46,921 nucleotides of DNA from a virus (IMGVR_UViG_3300038701_001111:1-46921); one strand, 5' to 3'. Counted from the stretch's first letter, positions 38,656-45,662 are shown. The notes: generated from the letters alone by a model not told the origin. Translations and numbers: made by a program.

Positions 38656-39089
38656 TGGCTGATCTACTCACCAAAAAGCCCGCGCATTCCGAAGGCTGGT
38701 ACTGGTCACGATCCGATACCGATTCCTGCTATGGCCCCTTTGAAACCCGCGAGATTGCTGCCGATCAATTCTGGCATGATGGCGATGGACAGGATGCGTT
38801 CAACGACCTTGAGGGAGACAACCCCGGCCTGACCAAAGAGGCATTCTTGGCGCAGTGGGAATACATCAGCTATCTGCACAAGCGCGCCATTTCAACGGAC
38901 GTGTTTGATGCCGACATTGCCCTCGAAAACTTCGCGGAGAAAAACGAAGACGCGATCTGGCAGGAAGGCGATTGGCCGGAATGGTCGAACGCCGAAGCCA
39001 AGCGCGAGTTGGAATTGATGCTGGCGGATGCGCTGTACCGTTGGGCTGAAAAGCACGACGCGTGGCAGCAATTTCGGGCGCTGGCGTGA
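38655..39089 (+). CDS. Hypothetical acidic protein
   Basis: A 144-residue acidic, Trp-rich protein (GWYWSRSDTDSCYGPFETRE, WYDGDWPEW-like stretches) that starts in the TGATG overlap with gapR. The beginning resembles small DUF domains read through YGPFETREIAADQF. Not recognised; acidic early proteins are often inhibitors or DNA mimics, but no evidence beyond composition is available. Confidence 0.6.
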   Translation: MADLLTKKPAHSEGWYWSRSDTDSCYGPFETREIAADQFWHDGDGQDAFNDLEGDNPGLTKEAFLAQWEYISYLHKRAISTDVFDADIALENFAEKNEDAIWQEGDWPEWSNAEAKRELELMLADALYRWAEKHDAWQQFRALA

Positions 39090-39148
39090 CCAGATGCCCG
39101 ACCCATACCTTCAACAGCAACGGCAAACGCCAGCACCGGAGATAGACA

Positions 39149-39346
39149 ATGACCGCCGACCGCATCCACGTTTTTTACACCGACGCCGCAAACGGCTGGG
39201 CCGTGACTGTTCTTGACGAAAACGAATTTCAGGTTGGTGAAGCCGAGTATTCTTACCGCAAGTCGGACGCCATCGAATGCGCAAAGCGCCACGGCTTGCC
39301 TGTTCACATCTTTGGGCGCAACGGCCTGTTTCAGCGCATCGCCTAA
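39149..39346 (+). CDS. DUF2188-like small protein
   Basis: A 65-residue protein (TDAANGWAVTVLDENEFQVG ... KSDAIECAKRHG ... VHIFGRNGLFQ) resembling the DUF2188 alpha/beta unit. Preceded by GGAG at 9 bases. Unknown role. Confidence 0.6.
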   Translation: MTADRIHVFYTDAANGWAVTVLDENEFQVGEAEYSYRKSDAIECAKRHGLPVHIFGRNGLFQRIA

Positions 39347-39392
39347 GCCCCCACGCGGGGCCACGCGCCCCGCTCCACACAGGAGCAACGAC

Positions 39393-39743
39393 ATGACGGC
39401 CCTCTTTCGCAACACCGCCACCCTCACCGCCGCCCGCTTGGGCCTTGCCACCGCACCGACATGGGCGCGCTTGTCCGACACGCAAGCCGACGCCAGCGAA
39501 GCATGGGGCATGGCAACCGACCCGCAAAACGAACTCGGCGAACTCTGCACCGCCCACCACGATTATGCGGATGTGTGGGATTACATGGCCGAAGAATGGG
39601 TCCGCACCTGCGTCCTGCAAGGCGTCGAAGTCAAAGGCGGAACCGCTGGCGACTGGACAACGACATACCACACACGCGCCGACCTCGTTGCTCGCCTTGG
39701 TGAAGCATGGGTTGAGCAAGTGGAAACAGAACACCCGCGATGA
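39393..39743 (+). CDS. Hypothetical early protein
   Basis: A 116-residue protein (MTALFRNTATLTAARLGLAT...) with AEEWVRTCVLQGVEVKGG and a C-terminal helix. CAGGAGCAACGAC precedes the ATG. The upstream part of the same frame is a shadow of the DUF2188-like gene. Not recognised. Confidence 0.6.
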   Translation: MTALFRNTATLTAARLGLATAPTWARLSDTQADASEAWGMATDPQNELGELCTAHHDYADVWDYMAEEWVRTCVLQGVEVKGGTAGDWTTTYHTRADLVARLGEAWVEQVETEHPR

Positions 39744-39823
39744 CCGCGCGTGTCGTGGTGGCATTGCCGGACGACTGGCCCCGGCAAGTAAGACCACCGC
39801 GCATTAAATGGAGAGACACATGA
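39740..39823 (+). CDS. 27-residue coupled micro-ORF
   Basis: Reads MTARVVVALPDDWPRQVRPP and ends RIKWRDT. Both ends overlap neighbours (GATGA and ACATGA). It fills the gap between two genes with no untranslated base. May be real or a linking frame. Confidence 0.4.
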   Translation: MTARVVVALPDDWPRQVRPPRIKWRDT

Positions 39824-40359
39824 CCGTATCAATCAACATTCACGACGCCAAAAAGGCGGAACACATCACGCTGGATGCGCGCGGCAATGACGTGCTGCGC
39901 TTTGCAGAGGGCGATAATTGGGCGACATTGTTTGTCCCGCCCCACGTTGCCGAACACACCGCAGCCGCGTTTAACCGCGCAATGCAGGCGGTGCCGGATC
40001 GCGCCGGAGGCTGGACCTACACCACCAAGTCTGGGGTCTGGCACATTGTCAACGAAGGCAAGCCGTTCGGCTTCCGCGCCCAGCACGACGACATCACAGG
40101 CGACAATGACCCCGCTTGGATGTTTGCGAATGCCCCCAGCCTGATCGGCGTTATGGATGAAATCGACGAGATTGAAGCGGAGCACGAATGCGCCGAATGC
40201 AACCGCCTAGTTGGTGACGATGCCCTGACAGAATTGCAAGGCGACCGCTACCTTTGCCACGATTGCCTTTGGTCGGCAGGCGAGCGCGCTCAGGCAATGC
40301 GCGAGATGGCCGAAGACGACAAAGCCCACGCGGCGCGGGAAAAGGCGATGGGGCTATGA
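39820..40359 (+). CDS. Zinc-ribbon early protein, paralogue 2
   Basis: A 179-residue paralogue of the 34881 gene product. The N-terminal 50 residues differ (MTVSINIHDAKKAEHITLDA), the middle is almost identical, and the C-terminal zinc ribbon is diverged (CAECNRLVGDDALTE ... YLCHDCLW). ATG at 39820 with GGAGAGACAC is preferred to 39808. Confidence 0.7.
   Translation: MTVSINIHDAKKAEHITLDARGNDVLRFAEGDNWATLFVPPHVAEHTAAAFNRAMQAVPDRAGGWTYTTKSGVWHIVNEGKPFGFRAQHDDITGDNDPAWMFANAPSLIGVMDEIDEIEAEHECAECNRLVGDDALTELQGDRYLCHDCLWSAGERAQAMREMAEDDKAHAAREKAMGL
40009..40125 (+). repeat. Long direct repeat, copy 2
   Basis: Partner of 35067-35183; 89 bases perfect, then three mismatches in the following 28. 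The flanks on both sides diverge sharply, which suggests recent gene conversion or a recombination-built mosaic rather than whole-gene duplication alone. Confidence 0.95.
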
Positions 40360-40622
40360 CCGAATATCAACACCCCATGCGCAAGGCGCGACTGTGCGTC
40401 TATCAGCAAGTGTCAGGCGATGGCCCTGCGTTCGTTGCGCACTTTGAACCGCACAAAACTTACCCGATGCAGTTTCGCGGTGACACACAAGAGCAAGTCA
40501 CAGAACGCGCTGAGGCGTTTCGCTGGGAAGCCATCGAAAAGAACGAAGCCGCGTCTGTGGCACGTCAAAAGGCGCTCGAAAAGGCACGCGCAGCACGCAA
40601 GGCAAAGGAAGCCGCAGCATGA
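40356..40622 (+). CDS. Small basic protein with helical tail
   Basis: An 88-residue protein (MTEYQHPMRKARLCVYQQVS...) ending in a long Lys/Ala/Glu helix (RQKALEKARAARKAKEAAA). ATGA overlaps at both ends. Unknown. Confidence 0.6.
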   Translation: MTEYQHPMRKARLCVYQQVSGDGPAFVAHFEPHKTYPMQFRGDTQEQVTERAEAFRWEAIEKNEAASVARQKALEKARAARKAKEAAA

Positions 40623-40783
40623 CCACGCAAAGCGCCCGCCAGACCACGCTTGCGGAATACCTCAGCGCCGCAATCAGTGCGTTTTTGGACAGCCATCCAG
40701 ACACCGAATTGGAGACGGTGCGCCGCGCAATACACGACACCGCGACAGATGCGGATGTGATTTACGAAAGGGCTTTGAAATGA
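40619..40783 (+). CDS. Small helical protein (54 aa)
   Basis: Reads MTTQSARQTTLAEYLSAAIS and on through FLDSHPDTELETVRRAIHDT to ERALK. Mostly helical, ATGA-coupled on both sides. Unknown. Confidence 0.55.
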   Translation: MTTQSARQTTLAEYLSAAISAFLDSHPDTELETVRRAIHDTATDADVIYERALK

Positions 40784-41229
40784 AGCACGAAACAAACGTC
40801 AAACCGTCTTTTAATTGGGTTAAACCATCGCGCGGCGGTGGTGGATATGGAGGCAATGCAGAAGGTGCGCGCATTGCTATCTATGCGGCGGGAAAGCACA
40901 GGCCGCAGCTTTCAATTGCTCTTTACGGTGACACGATGAAGTCAATGCGATGGGTGATCGGTGATCGTGTTGAAGTTGGGTTTGGCGTTGCTAGCAAGTG
41001 CATTGCTATTCGTCGCGTTCCCTCTGGCGGCTTTGCTTTGACCGCGCTTTTTACGCCCAAAGATCGCCGTGAGAATGCGATGGGGAAGTCGTTGTCGGCA
41101 GTTGTCAAATTGACAGCACCGAATGAATTGCTGCGAGCGTTCCACGGAAAAACAAATGTACCCCCAGAAGGCTTGGCTGAGGTCGATGGCATTCTTGTTT
41201 TGCCATTTCATTACGACGATGGGGAATGA
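40780..41229 (+). CDS. Hypothetical strand-rich protein
   Basis: A 149-residue protein with KPSRGGGGYGGNAEGARIAI near the start, WVIGDRVEVGFGVASKCIAI and an acidic C-terminal end. The DNA here is less GC-rich and uses more A/T-ending codons than neighbours, which suggests separate acquisition. Not recognised. Confidence 0.6.
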   Translation: MKHETNVKPSFNWVKPSRGGGGYGGNAEGARIAIYAAGKHRPQLSIALYGDTMKSMRWVIGDRVEVGFGVASKCIAIRRVPSGGFALTALFTPKDRRENAMGKSLSAVVKLTAPNELLRAFHGKTNVPPEGLAEVDGILVLPFHYDDGE

Positions 41230-41230
41230 A

Positions 41231-41413
41231 ATGAAACGTCAGAACACCAAGACGCCCGTCTATGACGCCGAATACATCGAAAGCAGTAGCGGCCCTTGGC
41301 GGCACAAGCCCCGCCCGCGCTATGTGGACGCCCGCCCGCTTGGCTGGTTGGGTATCGTTGCCATCGCGGCGCTGTTTGTCGCGGCGCTGGTGATTGTCGG
41401 AGGTGTGTGGTGA
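41231..41413 (+). CDS. Single-TM protein, paralogue of 35514 gene
   Basis: A 60-residue protein: polar head MKRQNTKTPVYDAEYIESSS, basic middle (HKPRPRYVDAR), C-terminal membrane helix (WLGIVAIAALFVAALVIVGG). Same layout as the 35514 product. Each follows a zinc-ribbon paralogue, so the two gene sets probably arose by segment duplication. Confidence 0.6.
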   Translation: MKRQNTKTPVYDAEYIESSSGPWRHKPRPRYVDARPLGWLGIVAIAALFVAALVIVGGVW

Positions 41414-41625
41414 TGGATGATCTGATCGAACGCCTGCGCGCCAACGCTTTGGACGAATGCGACGAAGCCATCGACCGCATCGAAGCCCTAGAAGCCCGTG
41501 TAGCTGCGGCGGACGCGCTGGCGGAGGCGGCTGGCGAATTGAGCTTGTCTAAGTATGGGTTGAAGGCCTGCCGCGTCAGAACCGCCCTCGCAACATACCA
41601 AGCCACAAAGGATAGAAACCTATGA
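41413..41625 (+). CDS. Small helical protein sharing EARVAAAD module
   Basis: A 70-residue protein (MDDLIERLRANALDECDEAI ...) with EALEARVAAADALAEAAGEL and ending ATYQATKDRNL. The EARVAAAD...YQATK pattern recurs in the 42180 gene product. TGATG overlap with the previous gene. Confidence 0.55.
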   Translation: MDDLIERLRANALDECDEAIDRIEALEARVAAADALAEAAGELSLSKYGLKACRVRTALATYQATKDRNL

Positions 41626-41966
41626 GTGATATGCCCACCAAAATCGCGGCTTGGCGTTTTATCCCAGAAAAAGCGGATGAATGGCTGCACGGCGGATGGT
41701 CAGAAGATCACGACCACAAAACGACAAGCTACATTTCCGAAGACTACTTCAACGCACATGTTGCGGTTCTGACTGCCCAAATCTACCGACTGACTGCGGC
41801 TGGCGATAACCTGACTGCATGGGTGGATGAACGTGGGACACCGGATGTTCGCAAGTGGGACAAGGCGCGCGACGAAGCGTTTAAAGCATCCACCCTCGCC
41901 AAGTCTGCGCCCATGATGCGTGCGCTGGCGTCTAATCCTGTGCCGAGGGAGCAGAGCGATGGGTGA
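41622..41966 (+). CDS. Hypothetical early protein
   Basis: A 114-residue protein (MPTKIAAWRFIPEKADEWLH..., SEDHDHKTTSYISEDYFNAH) with a helical middle part. It ends REQSDG at a GAGCAGAGCGATGGGT junction that recurs in the right-hand cluster. Unknown. Confidence 0.6.
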   Translation: MSDMPTKIAAWRFIPEKADEWLHGGWSEDHDHKTTSYISEDYFNAHVAVLTAQIYRLTAAGDNLTAWVDERGTPDVRKWDKARDEAFKASTLAKSAPMMRALASNPVPREQSDG

Positions 41967-42183
41967 CGCGCTACTTTCCGGCCCGAAGCCCGAATTGCTG
42001 CCGTGTCCGTTCTGCGGCGCATCGCCCCACTGGATGCTGTCCAAGATCAAGCACTGTCAGTTGCATGGCGACCCGTATCAATACCGCATCATAGCCTGCC
42101 CGAAAGGTCACGCTCAAGTCAGGATGCTGAGTAACGACGCGGCATCGGAGACATGGAACACACGAAAGGGAACGATTAAATGA
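41959..42183 (+). CDS. Lar-type restriction alleviation protein
   Basis: A 74-residue protein with the Lar pattern: ELLPCPFCGASPHWMLSK, then a YRIIACPKGHAQVRM second zinc half and ASETWNTRKG at the end (the family's final W-N-x-R). Lar proteins of phages such as Rac protect incoming DNA against type I restriction, either by stimulating host modification or by blocking the enzyme. ATG at 41959 overlaps the preceding stop. Confidence 0.75.
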   Translation: MGDALLSGPKPELLPCPFCGASPHWMLSKIKHCQLHGDPYQYRIIACPKGHAQVRMLSNDAASETWNTRKGTIK

Positions 42184-42539
42184 GCTTACCTTACCGATTT
42201 GACAGATACAGAAACGGCAGACTGATGGCTGAGGGTATAAAGGTCAACAAAGAAAACTGCCTTGAAGATGCGATCAGGGTCGCAGCCCGATTGGCGGATC
42301 ACGGTGATGTTCTTGTGTATGATGTAGCCCTAGAGGCCCGTGTCGCGGCTGCGGATAAGCTGGCGGAGTTGTTAAAAGAAGCGCGTGTTGATCTTGCGGG
42401 CTATGTTGCTGCCGACTGGCCCGAAGACTTGCGCGCAAAATACCCAACCTACGAAAACAAACACAGGCGCGACATGGCCCTTTGCTGGCAGATAGATGCC
42501 GCCCTCGCCGCCTACCAAGCCACAAAGGAGGGGGAGTGA
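42180..42539 (+). CDS. Hypothetical protein with EARVAAAD module
   Basis: A 119-residue protein. The first 50 residues (MSLPYRFDRYRNGRLMAEGI) are unique; the second half (ALEARVAAADKLAELLKEAR ... AAYQATKEGE) parallels the 41413 product. The two share 17 identical bases at their 3' ends, pointing to a common ancestor for the tail module. Confidence 0.6.
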   Translation: MSLPYRFDRYRNGRLMAEGIKVNKENCLEDAIRVAARLADHGDVLVYDVALEARVAAADKLAELLKEARVDLAGYVAADWPEDLRAKYPTYENKHRRDMALCWQIDAALAAYQATKEGE

Positions 42540-42661
42540 TGCGACAGTTTTTCAAACGGTTATTTTGTAGCCACGAATGGGTCTTGTGCAAATATCAGGC
42601 TTTAGTGCCGGGAACAGATTGGTGCTGTCGAAAATGCGGAAAGCATCAGAGAGACCAATGA
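42539..42661 (+). CDS. Zinc-finger micro-protein (40 aa)
   Basis: Reads MRQFFKRLFCSHEWVLCKYQ then WCCRKCGKHQRDQ. The Cys/His set (C10, H12 and CCRKC) could bind zinc. TGATG start overlap and ATGA end overlap. Small proteins of this type often bind host polymerase or nucleases, but no family is assigned. Confidence 0.55.
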   Translation: MRQFFKRLFCSHEWVLCKYQALVPGTDWCCRKCGKHQRDQ

Positions 42662-42738
42662 CAGCCCCCGCCCGCGCCACCCTGCACGCCATAATCGCCG
42701 CCGCTTTGGCCGCGCAAGTTGAAAGGAAACGGAAGTGA
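42658..42738 (+). CDS. 26-residue Ala-rich micro-ORF
   Basis: MTAPARATLHAIIAAALAAQ VERKRK: an Ala-rich helix with a basic tail. It overlaps both neighbours (ATGA, GTGA). Could be a leader for coupling or a tiny amphipathic peptide. Confidence 0.4.
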   Translation: MTAPARATLHAIIAAALAAQVERKRK

Positions 42739-42920
42739 CTAAAGTAATACTCATGACATTTAGAAAGGCTGAAAACGGCTTTGTAATGGAATTGGCCTCA
42801 GAAACCCAAGGCGTCAGAGGAATAGAATATGTCGCGCGTGCTCCAAGCGATTTACGCGAAACAGCAAACGGCGTTCTTGAACAGAGGTTGAGCGCAGTGA
42901 TTGAGGAGTTGATAAAATGA
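42735..42920 (+). CDS. Small hypothetical protein with GTG start
   Basis: A 61-residue protein (TKVILMTFRKAENGFVMELA ...) with strand-helix pattern; starts at GTG in a GTGA overlap and ends in an ATGA overlap. AAAGGAAACGGAA precedes it. Unknown. Confidence 0.55.
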   Translation: MTKVILMTFRKAENGFVMELASETQGVRGIEYVARAPSDLRETANGVLEQRLSAVIEELIK

Positions 42921-43000
42921 CCCCCATCATCGTCACCAGCGCAGGCACGGCCTGCCCCGTCGCCCCCGCGCCTGAGAAAATATGGGGAACAATGAAATGA
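42917..43000 (+). CDS. 27-residue micro-ORF sharing PEKIWG end
   Basis: Reads MTPIIVTSAGTACPVAPAPE then KIWGTMK. GCGCCTGAGAAAATATGGGG recurs at 43205 where it codes the start of the 43199 gene, so one sequence block occurs twice in the same frame meaning (APEKIWG). Confidence 0.4.
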   Translation: MTPIIVTSAGTACPVAPAPEKIWGTMK

Positions 43001-43212
43001 GCGGACTTTGCGAATTTGAAGACGACGTTATCCGCCTGTGTGCTGGCCTGCCCCAAGACAGCATCACAGGTTGGGGCGCTGGTCTGGGCGCTGCTTTAGG
43101 CCCGCTGCATCGGGGCGGATACCTGAAGCGTGAAATCATCGCTGACAAGATAACATACAGCGCCACCGAAAAAGGATTGGCGGCGATTGGAGGCAAAAAT
43201 GAAAGCGCCTGA
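42997..43212 (+). CDS. Winged-helix-like small protein
   Basis: A 71-residue protein: CEFEDDVIRLCAGLP, a glycine-rich turn (GWGAGLGAALG) and GYLKREIIADKITYSATEKG, which resembles the wing and last helix of a winged-helix domain. ATGA overlap with the micro-ORF. Regulatory role possible. Confidence 0.55.
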   Translation: MSGLCEFEDDVIRLCAGLPQDSITGWGAGLGAALGPLHRGGYLKREIIADKITYSATEKGLAAIGGKNESA

Positions 43213-43309
43213 GAAAATATGGGGAAGCCGTTACGACAAGCAATGGTCATTTGCCGATTGCGGCAACGCCATCCTCGCCCTGATCCCCACGGCAGAGGGG
43301 GAGGCGTGA
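43199..43309 (+). CDS. 36-residue protein, ends in the TAEGEA cassette
   Basis: Reads MKAPEKIWGSRYDKQWSFAD and ends ALIPTAEGEA. The last 21 bases are the same as those ending the gene at 59-265. It overlaps the previous gene by 14 bases and abuts excisionase. Unknown. Confidence 0.5.
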   Translation: MKAPEKIWGSRYDKQWSFADCGNAILALIPTAEGEA

Positions 43310-43603
43310 ATGCCCGCCGCCCGTCCGTCACTCACACCTCTGTTACGCCCGTCCGAGGCAGCGCAAGTTCTGGGCGTGTGTGAAAAAACCTTGCAGAAGT
43401 GCAGGGCGCGCGGGCTAAGGTATGTCACCGTCACAAACGGCGCGATCCGATATCGGGCCGATGATCTGCAAGCCTTCATAGATGCCAACACATGCCTTTC
43501 AGAACCGCCAAGAGCAAAGTCTACCAATACGACATTCAAATCGGCGGTTGTCGATTTCGAGGCAGCACTGGCACAGACGACTACGAGGAAGCCAAGGCGG
43601 TAG
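43310..43603 (+). CDS. xis: Excisionase-like MerR/HTH_17 protein
   Basis: A 97-residue protein with the HTH_17 pattern: LLRPSEAAQVLGVCEKTLQK, CRARGLRYVTVTNGAIRYRA and DDLQAFIDANT. Its overlap of 112 bases with the integrase gene and the position directly upstream support an excisionase or directionality factor. The C-terminal 40 residues are tail-like and overlap int. Confidence 0.75.
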   Translation: MPAARPSLTPLLRPSEAAQVLGVCEKTLQKCRARGLRYVTVTNGAIRYRADDLQAFIDANTCLSEPPRAKSTNTTFKSAVVDFEAALAQTTTRKPRR

Positions 43604-44547
43604 AGGCCGAGGTCAGGCGCAACGCCAAGACCAAGCGAACAACGGATTACACGATTTCAGAAGCATTTGGCACATACCACATGGAAGTGTGCCAGTATCA
43701 AACCAGCGCCGGAACAAGCGCCAGCCAAGCCAAGGCGATCCTTGCGCACATCCCCGGCAAGACGCGCATGGCTGACCTAGAACAAGCCGATCTGATGCGC
43801 ATGACCCAGAAGATGCGCGCCCGATGCGCCAACGGCACTGTAAACCGCCGCCTGCAATACATGGGACGGGCCTTGCGCCACATGGCGAAAATGCACCGCG
43901 CCACATTGCCCGATCTGGATTTCCGGTCCGTCGAGGCCAAGGAAGCGCAAGAGCGTGTCAGGGAGTTGTCACCGGATGAGCAAGCGCGTCTATTCAAGCA
44001 TCTGCCGTTCGACCTGCAAGAGCCGGTGCGGTTTTGCCTAATGACCGGCGCGCGGATCAGCACAATGGTCCGCCTGCAATGGCGTGAGGTTGGCGAAACG
44101 GATATGCTGTTTCACCTGAAAGGCGGCGCGACAATGCGCTTTCCGATCACCCGCGAAATGCGCGCGCTGTTGTCGGCCTTGCCCAAATCGAACGTCATTG
44201 ATGAGCGCCGCTTTGTCTTCACCCGCTTGCACAAGCCGACCGGGCAGCGCGTCCGTATCGTGCCGAAGGGCGGCGTGTTCAATCAGGAATTCAGAGAGGC
44301 CATAGCGGCGGCCGGGATTGTCGATTTCAGATTCCATGATCTGCGCCACACGTTCGCAACGCGCATGCTAAGACAGACCGGAAATATCAAGCTCGTGTCC
44401 CGACTTCTGGGTCACAGCAGCATCGAAACAACGGCGCGATATGCTCACGTTTTGGTCGATGATATGCGCGCCGCGTTGGAAGGGTTCAGCCCCGTTTCCG
44501 GCACCGACCCCCAGAATAACCCCCAGAGAGTGCAGTCAAGTGATTGA
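43492..44547 (+). CDS. int: Tyrosine recombinase integrase
   Basis: A 351-residue integrase. N-terminal arm-binding part to about 50 (YQYDIQIGGCRFRGSTGTDD), SAM-like core-binding domain about 55-155, catalytic domain 160-335. Catalytic residues: R188 (MTGARIS), H282 and R285 (FHDLRHTFAT), H308 (LLGHSS) and Tyr317 (TARYAHV). The 3' end of the gene carries a pair of CCCCCAGA sites, and the tRNA-like core follows 23 bases after the stop, the usual arrangement for tRNA-targeting phages. Confidence 0.95.
   Translation: MPFRTAKSKVYQYDIQIGGCRFRGSTGTDDYEEAKAVEAEVRRNAKTKRTTDYTISEAFGTYHMEVCQYQTSAGTSASQAKAILAHIPGKTRMADLEQADLMRMTQKMRARCANGTVNRRLQYMGRALRHMAKMHRATLPDLDFRSVEAKEAQERVRELSPDEQARLFKHLPFDLQEPVRFCLMTGARISTMVRLQWREVGETDMLFHLKGGATMRFPITREMRALLSALPKSNVIDERRFVFTRLHKPTGQRVRIVPKGGVFNQEFREAIAAAGIVDFRFHDLRHTFATRMLRQTGNIKLVSRLLGHSSIETTARYAHVLVDDMRAALEGFSPVSGTDPQNNPQRVQSSD
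44508..44527 (+). repeat. Left arm-type repeats, CCCCCAGA x2
   Basis: CCCCCAGA at 44508 and 44520, 12 bases apart, inside the last codons of int. The same pair with the same spacing occurs at 44739/44751 on the other side of the core. Probable integrase arm sites of the P side. Confidence 0.75.
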
Positions 44548-44569
44548 TTTCATTAAGGCGTAAGACGGC

Positions 44570-44613
44570 TTCCCAAGCTTACGTTGCGGGTTCGATTCCC
44601 GCTACCCGCTCCA
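44570..44613 (+). other. attP: attP core: 3' half of tRNA-Gly(CCC)
   Basis: From the anticodon loop TTCCCAA (anticodon CCC) through GCTTA, the T arm GCGGG TTCGATT CCCGC, acceptor strand TACCCGC, discriminator T and CCA. The upstream strand does not complete a tRNA: the preceding bases do not pair with GCTTA beyond about 3 bp, and the 5' half is missing. Insertion here would restore a whole tRNA-Gly gene in the host. Confidence 0.85.
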
Positions 44614-44715
44614 AGTAATCAAGAAAAATAAACATTAAATACCAATGGCTTGGCGTGGATTTTCGCGCCAAAATCAAGACCCGATCAAGAATCGTGATGG
44701 GAAAAATCGGGAACG

Positions 44716-44758
44716 TCTGGGGCTGTTTTGGAGCATGACCCCCAGAGAAACCCCCAGA
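44716..44758 (+). repeat. Right arm-type repeats, CCCCCAGA x2 plus inverted copy
   Basis: TCTGGGG at 44716-44722 (inverse of CCCCAGA), then CCCCCAGA at 44739 and 44751, again 12 bases apart. Together with the left pair they flank the core, as P and P' arms of an intact attP. Confidence 0.75.
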
Positions 44759-44761
44759 GCG

Positions 44762-44965
44762 TTAATCTGACTGCTGCTTAGATTCACCTGTTGGCGGTCT
44801 CGCAAACTCGCCGCGCGGGTCCCAGAAATCATTTGGAACCGTTGTGGTCTCGAATGGCAGGCTCTTGCCCAGTGTCTTTTCAAGCTGCTTGTGCGCTCCA
44901 CGCTCGATCAAGAACCGCGAGAACAAGCGAAGTTGCCGGGTGTCATTTTCGCTGCGTGTGATCAC
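44762..44965 (-). CDS. Small protein, end of right-hand cluster
   Basis: A 67-residue protein starting at GTG (GTGA overlap with the preceding gene): VITRSENDTRQLRLFSRFLI, then FWDPRGEFARPP, ending ESKQQSD. The ATG at 44989 lies within the upstream gene. Its stop carries a fourth, slightly altered copy of the GCAGTCAGA cassette. Unknown. Confidence 0.6.
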   Translation of the reverse strand: MITRSENDTRQLRLFSRFLIERGAHKQLEKTLGKSLPFETTTVPNDFWDPRGEFARPPTGESKQQSD

Positions 44966-45297
44966 TCTGACTGCTCCTTCTGTAACCATGCCGGGCTTTC
45001 TACACCTAGCGTCGTCCAGTCGAATGTGTCTTGGAAAAGCTCACAAACAAATTTCGCTTCTGTTCGCTGATATGTCTTGAACCTTGTAACGGAACCCGGC
45101 CCATCAATATCAAACGCGGTCACCGTATCATTCGGTTTCTTTTGGCAATGACCTAGGGGGCGGGTATATGTCGGCTCGTACCTCCAAAAGTCGCAGCCTG
45201 CGCAGCACTTTCCAAATGCAAGATAAAGCTGATCAATCATATCAAGTGGCCTTGGTGGGCATTCGTGCCTTGCTTGACCGCATGTCTCGCAGATCAT
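44962..45297 (-). CDS. Cys-rich protein (111 aa)
   Basis: A protein with MICETCGQARHECPPRP at the start and FGKCCAGCDFWRYEP, GHCQKKPND and CELFQD further on, about nine Cys in all, suggesting metal binding. ATGA start overlap. Unknown. Confidence 0.6.
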   Translation of the reverse strand: MICETCGQARHECPPRPLDMIDQLYLAFGKCCAGCDFWRYEPTYTRPLGHCQKKPNDTVTAFDIDGPGSVTRFKTYQRTEAKFVCELFQDTFDWTTLGVESPAWLQKEQSE

Positions 45298-45485
45298 TCT
45301 GACTGCTCCCCGGATTCAATGGAAACGTTTGGCGAGTTGCACTGACAAGAGCGCACATGCGGCGACCATATCACCTTGCAAGACGGACACTGCCAGCCCT
45401 GCATGTGTTGCGGCAGTGTGTGCCTGTTGAAGCTGTCAATCGCCTTCCTGATCGACGTGTCGTCCATTCCTGCGGCTAGTGGCAT
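45294..45485 (-). CDS. Zinc-ribbon small protein
   Basis: A 63-residue protein (MPLAAGMDDTSIRKAIDSFN) with WQCPSCKVIWSPHVRSCQC as a four-Cys ribbon. GGAGGCTGACTG directly precedes the ATG, the same site used at 624. Ends GEQSE in the GGAGCAGTCAGA cassette. Confidence 0.6.
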   Translation of the reverse strand: MPLAAGMDDTSIRKAIDSFNRHTLPQHMQGWQCPSCKVIWSPHVRSCQCNSPNVSIESGEQSE

Positions 45486-45503
45486 CAGTCAGCCTCCATA
45501 AAT

Positions 45504-45662
45504 TCACTCATAGTTACTGCCTTTCTGACCCGGCTCATTTGAGTCAGTGCAGGTGTTTTCGTGGTGCTTTGCCTTGGGGCAACGCTTGTTGCCGCATTTT
45601 TCGCACACTCGAAAATACGGGTAGTCAGGCCAACATGCTGAACAAGTGCATCTGTTACCCAT
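45504..45662 (-). CDS. Cys-rich small protein (52 aa)
   Basis: Starts MGNRCTCSACWPDYPYFRVC and continues EKCGNKRCPKAKHHENTC, a dense zinc-binding pattern. The ATG at 45662 lies in the GAGCGATGGGTAA junction. A tiny ORF (MSEFMEAD) bridges it to the next gene. Confidence 0.55.
   Translation of the reverse strand: MGNRCTCSACWPDYPYFRVCEKCGNKRCPKAKHHENTCTDSNEPGQKGSNYE

Noticed and set aside
44550-44613. A functional tRNA-Gly gene
   Set aside because: Only the 3' half is present. The bases before TTCCCAA do not form an anticodon stem and no acceptor 5' strand occurs upstream.
44508-44758. A CRISPR array from the CCCCCAGA repeats
   Set aside because: The repeats are 8 bases long, paired at 12-base spacing and symmetric about an attachment core; no spacers and no cas genes.
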